Virus record (IMG/VR): IMGVR_UViG_3300035670_012166
Coordinates: 1 to 64,000 of that record
Reading direction: 5' to 3' (one strand)
Length of the DNA stretch: 64,000 nt
DNA from: a virus
The translations under genes were made by a program, and so were the position numbers. Below the pieces are notes generated by a model that saw nothing but the letters and a program-made list of their open reading frames with translations, did not search any database and had not been told where the DNA came from. Of this stretch, positions 7,997 through 16,028 are shown in pieces (positions within the stretch are counted from its first letter, which is position 1; every line of letters starts with the position of its first letter).

Positions 7997-8931
7997 CAGC
8001 ACAAAGAGATGTATTTATTCAAGCTCTTTATGAAAAAGCACTATTAGACAAGAACATTGTTTTTATTTCAGCTGATATGGGAGCTCCTACACTTGATCAA
8101 TGGAAGTTTAATTTACCAGAACAATTTATTGCTGCTGGAATTTCTGAACAAAATGCTATCAATGTAGCAGCTGGTTTAGCAGAATCTGGTAAAAAAGTCT
8201 TTGTTTATATAATGGCAAGCTGGTTTTCCCGATGTATTGAACAAGTGAGATATTCTTGTGCTATGGCCAATAATCCAATTACAATTTTAGGAAATGGAGT
8301 GGCTTTAGGATATGCACCTTCAGGACCAGCACACGAGCCAAATGAAGATATTGCTCTATCAAGATCTTTGTTGAATATTGAAGTTCATTCGCCTTCAAAT
8401 GAAAGTTCAACATTTAATTTAGTTGATTTGTGTTTATCAGTTCCAAAGCTTAGATATATTCGCTTAGAGAGAAATTATGCAAAACAAATGCAAGTTTTTT
8501 CTTATGAACAAAATGAATTTATCAAGACACTATATGAACATAATGCAGAAAGTAATGAAAAAATCACATTCCTTTCTAGTGGATATATGCTTGGAAGAAC
8601 TTTAGATGTAGCTTCTCAATTAGATTCAAATAAAAATATTTCTGTAGTTGATATATCCAGAATAAAGCCTTTACAAAACGATATTTTATTATCATCTTTG
8701 TCAAACTCTACATATGTAGTTACCATTGAAGAACAATCACTCGATGGTGGTTTTGGTTCAGCTATTTGTGAATTTATTTGTGATAATCAAATTTCTTGCA
8801 AAGTTTTGAGATTGGGCTTGCCAGATCATTACATCTTTGAAAATGGGTCTAGAGATTATCTTATTGACCAAAATGGATTATCAGTAGAAAATATCAAAAA
8901 GTTAGTTGTTGAATTTATTGAAAATGAGTAA
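7993..8931 (+). CDS. Transketolase-like protein, C-terminal (PYR plus C-domain) subunit
   Basis: The 312-residue partner of the preceding gene. It has the PYR-domain signature ISADMGAPT and the catalytic Glu region GISEQNAINVAAGLAESG. MASWFSRCIEQVRYSCAMANNP and PSGPAHEPNEDIAL are typical of transketolase and DXPS-type C halves. A Rossmann-like C-terminal domain closes the protein (TYVVTIEEQSLDGGFGSAI). Translation is coupled through the ATGA overlap with the N-subunit gene. The order N then C and their lengths are normal for split transketolases. Confidence 0.92.
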   Translation: MTAQRDVFIQALYEKALLDKNIVFISADMGAPTLDQWKFNLPEQFIAAGISEQNAINVAAGLAESGKKVFVYIMASWFSRCIEQVRYSCAMANNPITILGNGVALGYAPSGPAHEPNEDIALSRSLLNIEVHSPSNESSTFNLVDLCLSVPKLRYIRLERNYAKQMQVFSYEQNEFIKTLYEHNAESNEKITFLSSGYMLGRTLDVASQLDSNKNISVVDISRIKPLQNDILLSSLSNSTYVVTIEEQSLDGGFGSAICEFICDNQISCKVLRLGLPDHYIFENGSRDYLIDQNGLSVENIKKLVVEFIENE

Positions 8932-9412
8932 TAATTTTAAAATAAAAGATCTTAAAGAAATTAATTTAGATTTTTTCAAAGATCATCGTGGAGAAATTTA
9001 CACCTTTTGGAATAGTTTTGATTTTGATGAAAAAATTATTTTCAATCATGATAAATTTACATACTCAAATAAAAATGTTTTCAGAGGCATACACGGAGAT
9101 TTTGAATCGACAAAATATGTAACTTGTGTTTCTGGAGAAGTGTTTTATGTATTTGTAGATAATAGAAAAGACTCAGATACATACAATCAGTTTGACATTG
9201 TAACTTTGTCACAAGAAAAAAAGAATGCAATAATTTTTCCTCCAGGTATTGCTTCAGGTGCATTAACTTTAAGTGATCATTCAGTGACAGCATATAAGCT
9301 TTCATATCCAAATAAATATCCTGATGTTGATAAGCAATTTTCTTTAAAATGGAATTCTTTTGATATAGATTGGCCAGTAAAAGATATGATTTTTTCAGAG
9401 AGAGATAAATAA
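8924..9412 (+). CDS. RmlC-like dTDP-4-keto-6-deoxy-sugar 3,5-epimerase (first copy)
   Basis: A cupin of 162 residues with the RmlC landmarks: FKDHRGEIYTFW near the N-terminus, the substrate loop VFRGIHGD in which His acts as base, GEVFYVFVDNRKDS and IFPPGIASGALTLSD. Family enzymes epimerise C3 and/or C5 of 4-keto-6-deoxy NDP-sugars. The frame opens at 8906, but ATG 8924 begins the conserved region and overlaps the transketolase stop by 8 nt, so it is chosen. A second, diverged copy lies at 12112, so the island probably treats two substrates or two positions. Confidence 0.85.
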   Translation: MSNNFKIKDLKEINLDFFKDHRGEIYTFWNSFDFDEKIIFNHDKFTYSNKNVFRGIHGDFESTKYVTCVSGEVFYVFVDNRKDSDTYNQFDIVTLSQEKKNAIIFPPGIASGALTLSDHSVTAYKLSYPNKYPDVDKQFSLKWNSFDIDWPVKDMIFSERDK

Positions 9413-10942
9413 ATGAATAATTTAGATGTATTGTTTGTAAGCCCAGGTGGTTCTAACTTAGTTTATCAAGGATTGTCAGACAAAATTTCTGCAATTGAAC
9501 CTCCTACTTGGGCTTTACTTTTAGCACAGTCAGTAAGATCAGTAGGACATAAAACTGCTATTCTTGATATGAATGCTGAAAAAATTTCATATGAAGAAGG
9601 ATTGGAAAGAATCAAAAATTACAATCCTAGACTTATTTGTTTTGTAGTATATGGTCAAAATGTAAATTCAGGAACAGTTTCTATGTCTGGTGCTGTTCAA
9701 TTTTCTGAGTTTATCAAGGAAAGTGGAGTAGAATCCCCAATTGCATATGTTGGATCATATGTTCAAGCTCTTCCAAAAAAGACTTTGATTGATGAAAAAT
9801 CTATTGACATTGTCTTTATGAATGAGGGTGTGTATGCTCTTAGAAATCTACTGAAACAAGAAATCAATCTTGAATCATTGGATAGTATCAATGGAATTGC
9901 TTGGCGGAAAAATGGTGAAGTAGTATTTAATGATCCTGAAATTGTTGTCCCTACTGAAAGAATGGATATAGACTTGCCAGGATATGCTTGGGACTTACTT
10001 CCATATAAAGAACGTCCATTAGATATGTATAGATCTCCATTGTGGCATGCTGAATATGATGAAAATAAAAGAAGTCCATATGCAGCACTACAAACTTCTT
10101 TAGGATGTAGATTTGGATGCTCTTTCTGTATGATCAATATCCTAAATAGAAACGATAATGAAGAAATTGGTGTTGCTGGAAATTATAGCAATATGAGATT
10201 TTGGTCACCAGAATTTATTATTCAGGAATTTGACAAGCTTGTTGAAATGGGAGTGGAAACAATCAGAATTGTAGATGAAATGTTCCTCCTAAATAAAAAG
10301 TATTATGTACCTCTTTGTAATATGTTGAAAGAAAGAGGATATGGTGAAAAAGTCAGAATGTGGGCTTATTCCAGAGTTGATACCGTAACTAATCCTGATG
10401 TCTTGAAATTAGTAAGAGAAGCTGGAATTAAATGGCTTTGTTTAGGAATTGAAAGTTCTGAAAAGAAAGTACGTCTTGAAGTTTCTAAAGGTAAATTTGA
10501 AGATGTAGATATTGTAAAGGTAGTTAAACAAGTTGAAGAAGCTGGCATTGAAGTTTTAGCAAACTATATCTTTGGTCTTCCTGGAGAAGATATGGAAACT
10601 ATGCAAAAAACACTTGATCTTGCATTAGAGCTAAATACTGCAGGATGGAATGCATATCCAGCTATTGCTTTGCCAGGAAGTCAACTTTATAAAGACTCTT
10701 ATGATAATGGATATGAATTACCAAAAACCTATGATCAATTTGGATTTCATGCTAAACGAACACTGCCTATGTTCAATCCTCAATTGACTAGAAGAGAAAT
10801 TTTAGATTTTAGAGATCAAGCATTTATCAAGTATCATTCAAATGAAAACTTCTTGAATATGATTGAATCAAAATTTGGAAAACCTGCTCGAGAGAATATT
10901 CTCAAGTCTTTAGAAATTCAAATTGTAAGAGAAGACCTATAA
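9413..10942 (+). CDS. Radical SAM protein with N-terminal B12-binding-like domain
   Basis: The 509-residue protein carries the iron-sulfur motif C232-x3-C236-x2-C239 (GCRFGCSFC) in a radical SAM barrel, with the SAM-binding VRMWAYSRVDT and LCLGIESSEK. Residues 1-180 look like a cobalamin-binding Rossmann fold (PPTWALLLAQSVRSVGH; PIAYVGSYV), although no clear DxHxxG is visible, so cobalamin binding is uncertain. Such class B enzymes methylate, rearrange or deoxygenate unreactive carbons. It starts right after the epimerase gene and ends 7 nt before the dehydrase gene, so it likely acts on the same sugar. Product not predictable. Confidence 0.85.
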   Translation: MNNLDVLFVSPGGSNLVYQGLSDKISAIEPPTWALLLAQSVRSVGHKTAILDMNAEKISYEEGLERIKNYNPRLICFVVYGQNVNSGTVSMSGAVQFSEFIKESGVESPIAYVGSYVQALPKKTLIDEKSIDIVFMNEGVYALRNLLKQEINLESLDSINGIAWRKNGEVVFNDPEIVVPTERMDIDLPGYAWDLLPYKERPLDMYRSPLWHAEYDENKRSPYAALQTSLGCRFGCSFCMINILNRNDNEEIGVAGNYSNMRFWSPEFIIQEFDKLVEMGVETIRIVDEMFLLNKKYYVPLCNMLKERGYGEKVRMWAYSRVDTVTNPDVLKLVREAGIKWLCLGIESSEKKVRLEVSKGKFEDVDIVKVVKQVEEAGIEVLANYIFGLPGEDMETMQKTLDLALELNTAGWNAYPAIALPGSQLYKDSYDNGYELPKTYDQFGFHAKRTLPMFNPQLTRREILDFRDQAFIKYHSNENFLNMIESKFGKPARENILKSLEIQIVREDL

Positions 10943-10943
10943 T
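10938..10943 (+). promoter_or_regulatory. -10-like hexamer before ColD-like gene
   Basis: TATAAT ends 6 nt before ATG 10950 with no Shine-Dalgarno. Part of the hexamer is supplied by the stop codon of the preceding gene, so chance cannot be ruled out. Confidence 0.4.
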
Positions 10944-10949
10944 AAAGAT

Positions 10950-12119
10950 ATGAATAATTTTTTCCTACCACTTATGAATGACAACATTGATAAGCAAGAT
11001 ATTAATGCTGTTGTAGATTTTTTATCTCAAGATTCTATACCAAAACTAACCAATGGACCAAAAGTAAAGGAATTTGAAAATGCTTGGGGTGATTGGCTAG
11101 GAACTAAATATAATCTTTTTGTCAACTCTGGTGCTTCTGCTAATGAATTAACTATGTTGGCATTAGCTCAAATAGTAGGTGAGGGGGAGATAATTCTTCC
11201 CCCACTAACTTGGATTTCTGATATATCTTCAGTATTGTTTTCTGGACATAAACTAGTTTTTGTAGATGTCAACTTTGAAAATTTATCATTTGATATTGAT
11301 AAGCTTAAAGAAGCAATAACTCCTAATACTAAAGCTATTTTTCTAACTCACGTATTAGGAATCAATGGTCTTACAGATGAACTATTGAGCATTTGTAAAG
11401 AACAAAATATTTTATTAATTGAAGATGTTTGCGAATCTCATGGAACTACTTTTCAAGGTATAAAAGTGGGAAATTTTGGTTTTGCAAGTAATTTCAGTTT
11501 TTATTTTGCTCATCATATGTCAACTATCGAAGGTGGAATGATCTGTACTAATGATTGGAATTTCTATCAAGTTTGCAGAGCTTTAAGATCTCATGGAATG
11601 ACTAGGGAAATGACTGATGAATCAATGAGGCAGCAAATCATTGATGAAAATCCTGATCTTAATCCAGATTTTATTTTTCTAAGACCAGCTCATAATTTTA
11701 GAAGCACAGAAATCAATGCTGTAATTGGTCTATCTCAATTACCTAAACTTGATATTAAGAATCAAGAAAGAATAGATAATTTCAACTATTTTATGTCGAA
11801 ATTAGATTCTGAAAAGTATCATACAAATATCAATATTGAAGGCAACTGTAATTATGCTTTCATTGTAATATTGAAAGAATCTAGTTTTGATAAAAGAAAT
11901 GATTTAGAAAATAAACTTAAAGAAAATAAGATTGAATTTAGAAGAGGATTGTCTGGTGGTGGAAATCAAATGAGACAACCTTTCTTCAAAACAATTTACA
12001 CAGAATTTGAAAATTTCTCAAACATAGAACATATTCACAATTTTTCTTGGTATATTGGAAATTATCCAGGGCTTGAAAGAGAAAAAATCGACAAGCTTAT
12101 AGAGGTACTAAATGGCTAG
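10950..12119 (+). CDS. ColD-like PLP-dependent sugar 3-dehydrase (DegT/DnrJ/EryC1 fold)
   Basis: The 389-residue protein has the sugar-aminotransferase fold (NSGASANELTMLAL; LPPLTWISDISSVL; LIEDVCESHGTTF). The lysine that normally holds PLP is replaced: the motif reads FYFAHHMSTIEGG, with His188. This His is the hallmark of ColD, which removes the C3 hydroxyl of a 4-keto-6-deoxy NDP-sugar instead of transaminating it. A 3-deoxygenase role is therefore well supported by established family knowledge; the product (colitose-like or other) is inferred. The stop overlaps the next epimerase gene by 8 nt. Confidence 0.88.
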   Translation: MNNFFLPLMNDNIDKQDINAVVDFLSQDSIPKLTNGPKVKEFENAWGDWLGTKYNLFVNSGASANELTMLALAQIVGEGEIILPPLTWISDISSVLFSGHKLVFVDVNFENLSFDIDKLKEAITPNTKAIFLTHVLGINGLTDELLSICKEQNILLIEDVCESHGTTFQGIKVGNFGFASNFSFYFAHHMSTIEGGMICTNDWNFYQVCRALRSHGMTREMTDESMRQQIIDENPDLNPDFIFLRPAHNFRSTEINAVIGLSQLPKLDIKNQERIDNFNYFMSKLDSEKYHTNINIEGNCNYAFIVILKESSFDKRNDLENKLKENKIEFRRGLSGGGNQMRQPFFKTIYTEFENFSNIEHIHNFSWYIGNYPGLEREKIDKLIEVLNG

Positions 12120-12621
12120 AAAAGATGTTTTGAAAAATATTATAGTTTTAAATTATGATAGTTTTCAAGATCATCGTGGTCAATTGTATACCATATGGGA
12201 ACAAAAACAATTTAAAGATCTGAATTTCAATCATGATAAAGTTGCTACATCTAAAAAAGGTGTCTTAAGAGGTTTACATACAGATAAATCTTGGAAACTC
12301 ATTACTTGTATTTATGGCAAAATACAATTAGTAGTGGCAAATTACATATCAGATAGTGATGAATATTTAGATCATATGGATATAACTGTAGATGCAGATT
12401 CACAAGATAAATTAAGTATTCTTGTTCCTCCAGGATTCTTAAATGGTCATTTGGTTTTAAGTGATTTTGCTGTTTTTCATTATAAATGGAGTTATGAAGG
12501 TAATTATCCAGATATTGATGAGCAACAATCTGTGAACTGGGCTGAACCAAAATTGAATATAAATTGGATGTGCCAAAATCCAATTTTATCTAATAGGGAT
12601 AAAAACACACCATTATTATGA
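12112..12621 (+). CDS. RmlC-like sugar 3,5-epimerase (second copy)
   Basis: A cupin of 169 residues with FQDHRGQLYTIWE, VLRGLHTDKSWKLITC, IQLVVANYISDSDEYL and LVPPGFLNGHLVLSD, collinear with the first RmlC-like protein at 8924 but clearly diverged. The catalytic His in RGLH is kept. It overlaps the ColD-like gene by 8 nt and the kinase gene by 4 nt, so all three are co-translated. It may epimerise a 3-deoxy or branched 4-ketosugar. Confidence 0.85.
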   Translation: MARKDVLKNIIVLNYDSFQDHRGQLYTIWEQKQFKDLNFNHDKVATSKKGVLRGLHTDKSWKLITCIYGKIQLVVANYISDSDEYLDHMDITVDADSQDKLSILVPPGFLNGHLVLSDFAVFHYKWSYEGNYPDIDEQQSVNWAEPKLNINWMCQNPILSNRDKNTPLL

Positions 12622-13388
12622 AAGATTTATATAAAGATATCAAGATTTTAATTATTGGAGATTCTTGTGAGGATAGTTTTGTATATGGTGATGTATTTAG
12701 ATTAGCACCTGAAGGACCAGCTCCAATTTTCAATCCAGAACATACTAAATCTAATGGAGGTATGGCTCTTAATGTATTTGATAACATTAAAGCAATTGGA
12801 GCTTTTGCTAAGCTTATAACTCACAATGAAACAATTATCAAAACCAGATATGTAGATGAAAGAACAAATACACTTTTACTACGTGTTGATACAAATGATA
12901 AAGCTACACAAATATCTGATGAATTATTAAACAATATTCAAAATAATATTTATGAAAATGTCAAATACGATGCAATAATCATTAGCGATTATTGTAAAGG
13001 TTTTTTATCTGAAGAAGATATCAAAACAATTGCTTACAGAAATGATAATGTATTTTTAGATACAAAGAAAATTTTAGGTGATTGGTGCGAAAATGTATCT
13101 TTCATAAAAATCAATCATACCGAATATGATAGAACAAAACACACAATAGATTTCTTAGATCTTTATAAAAAAATGATTATCACAAGATCTGATGAAGGCT
13201 GTGAATATTGGCATAAAATTTATCCTGTTGAAAAAGTAAACATTAAAGATGTTTCTGGTGCAGGAGACACTTTTATATCTGGTTTAGTTTGTGAATATGT
13301 AAGAACAAAAAACATTGAAAAAGCAATATTGTTTGCTCAAGAATGTGCTACCAAAGTTGTTCAAAAAAAGGGTGTGTGTACTATATAA
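12618..13388 (+). CDS. PfkB-family carbohydrate kinase, HldE/RfaE kinase-domain-like
   Basis: The 256-residue protein resembles the kinase domain of HldE (heptose-7-phosphate 1-kinase): ILIIGDSCEDSFVYGDV, RLAPEGPAPIF, SNGGMALNV, and the ATP/catalytic signature DVSGAGDTFISGL near the C-terminus. The nucleotidyltransferase half of bifunctional HldE is absent, and the protein is shorter than typical kinases (about 315). The presence of a transketolase pair upstream fits a heptose or other ketol-derived sugar phosphate as substrate; this is inference. Coupled by ATGA to the epimerase gene. Confidence 0.82.
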   Translation: MKDLYKDIKILIIGDSCEDSFVYGDVFRLAPEGPAPIFNPEHTKSNGGMALNVFDNIKAIGAFAKLITHNETIIKTRYVDERTNTLLLRVDTNDKATQISDELLNNIQNNIYENVKYDAIIISDYCKGFLSEEDIKTIAYRNDNVFLDTKKILGDWCENVSFIKINHTEYDRTKHTIDFLDLYKKMIITRSDEGCEYWHKIYPVEKVNIKDVSGAGDTFISGLVCEYVRTKNIEKAILFAQECATKVVQKKGVCTI

Positions 13389-13390
13389 TT

Positions 13391-14386
13391 ATGAAAATTT
13401 TATTTATCACTTCAAGATGGTTTTGCGGAGATAGAGTTGGAACACCCTGCCATACCAAAAATATTGTCAATTCCCTGGAAGCAACATTTAATAATGACCC
13501 TAATGTTGAATATGAAGTAAAATATATCTCACCATCAGAAATTTGGTCAAGAGAAGAATTATGTAAAGTTATGCTTGAAACTGAATGTGATTTGATTCTC
13601 TTAAGCCCAATCAAACACGTTTTTGTTGATATGCCCACAGCTGAAAAACTTGGTAAAAAATTAAATATTATTGTTTGGGACACTCATAGCTTACATACAA
13701 AATTAAGATATGTAAATTTTAGATGTTTCTTAAAAAGAAAAAATGATATTGGTGTAATGAATTATGACATTCCATTGTGGGATTTATCTCAGCACTGCAA
13801 TATTGTTTGTATAGATACTGGTTATGGAGAAATGTTCCCAAATATTTATAGCACGTTTGAACCTATGGATACAAATGTGCTTTATCCAATACCAGAAGAA
13901 GAAAAAATTTATGATGTATCTTTCATTGGATCAACTGAAGATTATGAAAGACAATTTTATAAATACAATTTAGACAAACTTGGACTTAAGATCAATTGGC
14001 TAGGAGGAAGAGGACCTAATGATAAAAGACTTTCTCACGAAGAATGGGCAGAAGCTCATAGAAAATCTAAAATTGAACTTAATTTTAATGGCAATGCTTT
14101 CATAGGTAATAGAAAATCTAGAGTATGGGAAATTGCTGCTTGCGGAAATATGATGATTGCAACTCTTCCTGATGTTTATAAATTTCACACTGGAGAATGG
14201 TTCAAGGATGGAGAACATTTTGCATCAATCAACGAAAACAATTTTGCATATGTAATTCAATATTACTTAGATCATAATGAAAAAAGAATTCAGATGGCAA
14301 AGAAAATGCACGAATTATTTATGGAAAAATATACACCAAGAATATGGTGGGAAAATTTGATGAGATATTCAAACTTAAAGGATTAA
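13391..14386 (+). CDS. CgeB-like GT-B glycosyltransferase (second paralogue)
   Basis: The 331-residue protein parallels the glycosyltransferase at 5269: KLNIIVWDTHSLH, CIDTGYGEMFPNIYST, NRKSRVWEIAACGNMMIAT and the terminal TPRIWWENLMRYS. The frame is open from 13343, but ATG 13391, 2 nt after the kinase stop, begins MKILFITSRWF, a normal Rossmann first strand, so it is chosen. TACTAT ends 6 nt before this ATG, again without a ribosome site. Two paralogous transferases suggest two linkages or acceptors. Confidence 0.78.
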   Translation: MKILFITSRWFCGDRVGTPCHTKNIVNSLEATFNNDPNVEYEVKYISPSEIWSREELCKVMLETECDLILLSPIKHVFVDMPTAEKLGKKLNIIVWDTHSLHTKLRYVNFRCFLKRKNDIGVMNYDIPLWDLSQHCNIVCIDTGYGEMFPNIYSTFEPMDTNVLYPIPEEEKIYDVSFIGSTEDYERQFYKYNLDKLGLKINWLGGRGPNDKRLSHEEWAEAHRKSKIELNFNGNAFIGNRKSRVWEIAACGNMMIATLPDVYKFHTGEWFKDGEHFASINENNFAYVIQYYLDHNEKRIQMAKKMHELFMEKYTPRIWWENLMRYSNLKD

Positions 14387-14389
14387 AAT

Positions 14390-14680
14390 ATGAATATGAA
14401 AGAATATTATGAAATGTATCTAACACTACATCAAAATAAAGTATGTAGAAGATTACACGTACTTGGACAATTTATGACAATTTTATGGGTTGCCCTATGT
14501 ATCAAATTTGGTTACTATTGGTTTCTTATCTTAACACCATTTATTGTTTATCCATTTGCTTGGTCTGGACATTATTTTTTCGAAAAGAATCAACCAGCTG
14601 CATTTAAAGATCCAGTGAAAGCAAAAATTAGTGATTGGATGATGCTTTGGGACATACTAAGAGGCAAAGTTCCATTCTAA
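14390..14680 (+). CDS. Mpo1-like (DUF962/YGL010w) small membrane protein
   Basis: A 96-residue protein with the DUF962 pattern: YYEMYLTLHQNKVCRRLH, two hydrophobic stretches (about residues 28-42 and 44-58), WSGHYFFEKNQPA and a Trp-rich end. In yeast, Mpo1 is an iron-dependent dioxygenase of 2-hydroxy fatty acid alpha-oxidation, with His residues as iron ligands; here His14, His23 and the GHYFFEK His are kept. Start at 14390 follows an AAAGGA site. It ends the rightward operon, just before a bidirectional terminator. Why a phage needs it is unclear; a host membrane or lipid role is possible. Confidence 0.8.
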   Translation: MNMKEYYEMYLTLHQNKVCRRLHVLGQFMTILWVALCIKFGYYWFLILTPFIVYPFAWSGHYFFEKNQPAAFKDPVKAKISDWMMLWDILRGKVPF

Positions 14681-14707
14681 AAAAAGAGGCCATTTGGCCT
14701 CTTTTTT
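14680..14707. terminator. Bidirectional terminator between convergent operons
   Basis: AAAAAGAGGCC / GGCCTCTTTTT forms a stem with a small loop, flanked by A and T tracts on both sides. It serves the rightward Mpo1-like gene and the leftward RfbH-like gene, whose stop overlaps the tract. Confidence 0.9.
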
Positions 14708-16016
14708 ATTTATCAAAAAAACTATCTAAAACTTCACCTATATAATGAATTTGTTCAGGTGTTATCACTGGAGATGTTCCTAAAAAGAATGTATCTGTAG
14801 TGACTTTTTTAGCTACAGGAAAATCACTAAGATCCATATCACCAACTAAATGACTATAAGCTGGTTGCATCAAGATATTACCAGCAAAATATGGTCTAGT
14901 TTGAATTTTCTTCGATTCAAAATACTGACAGATATCACTCCTCTTAAAAGGCGCATTATCTTTGATTGTTATAGGAAATGCAAACCAATTAACATCAGAA
15001 TGCTTCTCTGCAATTGGCAATACAAAATAATCTTCATACTTACTAAAAACATCAAAAAGCATCTTATAATTATTCTGTCGCAATCTTTTTATTTCTGACA
15101 ACTTTTCAATTTGCGCTAATAACATACTTGCTTGAACTTCTATTGGCTTTAAGTTATATCCAATTTCCTCATAAACATACTTATGATCAAAAACTTCACC
15201 TGGAATACTTGGCAACCACTCAGAAAATCTCTTATTACAAGCACCACACTCAGTTATATTTTGCTTACCAATACAAAAACAACCACGACCCCAATCTCTA
15301 ATACTTCTAATTACTTTTTCTAATTGTTCATCATTACAACAAACTAATCCACCCTCTCCACAAGTTATATGATGAGCAGGATAAAAAGAACAAGAAGACA
15401 TTGTTCCAAAACTACCTAAAGGATTACCATCAAATGTTGAACCTAAAGCATCACAGCAATCTTCTAATAGAATTAATCCATAATGATCAATAATATCTAA
15501 AAGCCTATACATATCAGGAGGATTTCCCAATACATGAGCAAATGTAATTACTTTAATCTCTGGATCTGCTTGCAATGTAGCTTCAACATCATCTAGATTT
15601 AAATTCAAACCATCTAAAGAAATATCAACAAAAACAGGCTTGAATCCACATTGAAATATAGGATTTATTGTTGTAGGAAAACCAGCAATAGGAGTGAGAA
15701 CCTTAGTGCCTTCAGGAAAATTTAAGTATCTTTTTGACTTTAAAGAAGACATCATCAATAAATTAGATGAACTACCAGAATTAGTCAATAATGCATAATT
15801 TTTTCCAAACAAAGAAGATAATTTTTTCTCAGCCTTATATGCCTCTGATCCTAAAACAAGCCAACCATCAAGAAGAGTGGAAATAGATCTTACAATTTCT
15901 TCATGATTAAAATAAGGCCCAGCATAATGAACATAATCTTTACCAGGCCTCCATTTTTTCTTAGATTCAGAATTTACATACTCTTCAACAATCTTAAGTA
16001 ATTCTTCTTTTGTCAT
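14706..16016 (-). CDS. rfbH: RfbH-like (E1) PLP and [2Fe-2S] NDP-4-keto-6-deoxyhexose 3-dehydrase
   Basis: A 436-residue protein of the DegT/AHBA fold, as long as CDP-sugar 3-dehydrases. The PLP lysine is replaced by His in YPAHHITCGEGG (His215/216). Cysteines fit the E1 iron-sulfur pattern: C188, C246, C248 and C257/C260, with 57 residues between C188 and C246 and one between C246 and C248, as in E1. DHKYVYEEIGYNLKP is also typical. E1 needs a reductase (E3), not seen in this window. TATAAT ends 6 nt before ATG 16016. Together with the ColD-like gene this gives two routes to 3-deoxygenation. Confidence 0.92.
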   Translation of the reverse strand: MTKEELLKIVEEYVNSESKKKWRPGKDYVHYAGPYFNHEEIVRSISTLLDGWLVLGSEAYKAEKKLSSLFGKNYALLTNSGSSSNLLMMSSLKSKRYLNFPEGTKVLTPIAGFPTTINPIFQCGFKPVFVDISLDGLNLNLDDVEATLQADPEIKVITFAHVLGNPPDMYRLLDIIDHYGLILLEDCCDALGSTFDGNPLGSFGTMSSCSFYPAHHITCGEGGLVCCNDEQLEKVIRSIRDWGRGCFCIGKQNITECGACNKRFSEWLPSIPGEVFDHKYVYEEIGYNLKPIEVQASMLLAQIEKLSEIKRLRQNNYKMLFDVFSKYEDYFVLPIAEKHSDVNWFAFPITIKDNAPFKRSDICQYFESKKIQTRPYFAGNILMQPAYSHLVGDMDLSDFPVAKKVTTDTFFLGTSPVITPEQIHYIGEVLDSFFDK

Positions 16017-16022
16017 AAAATA

Positions 16023-16028
16023 ATTATA
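16023..16028 (-). promoter_or_regulatory. -10 element of RfbH-like gene
   Basis: TATAAT on the minus strand ends 6 nt before ATG 16016. There is no Shine-Dalgarno. It overlaps the 3' end of the upstream gene. Confidence 0.5.

Noticed and set aside
10938-10943. Taking every TATAA before a start codon as a proven promoter
   Set aside because: At 10938 and 40592 part of the box is the stop codon of the previous gene (CTA-TAA, GTA-TAA), and in such AT-rich DNA some matches will be chance. These are kept at reduced confidence.
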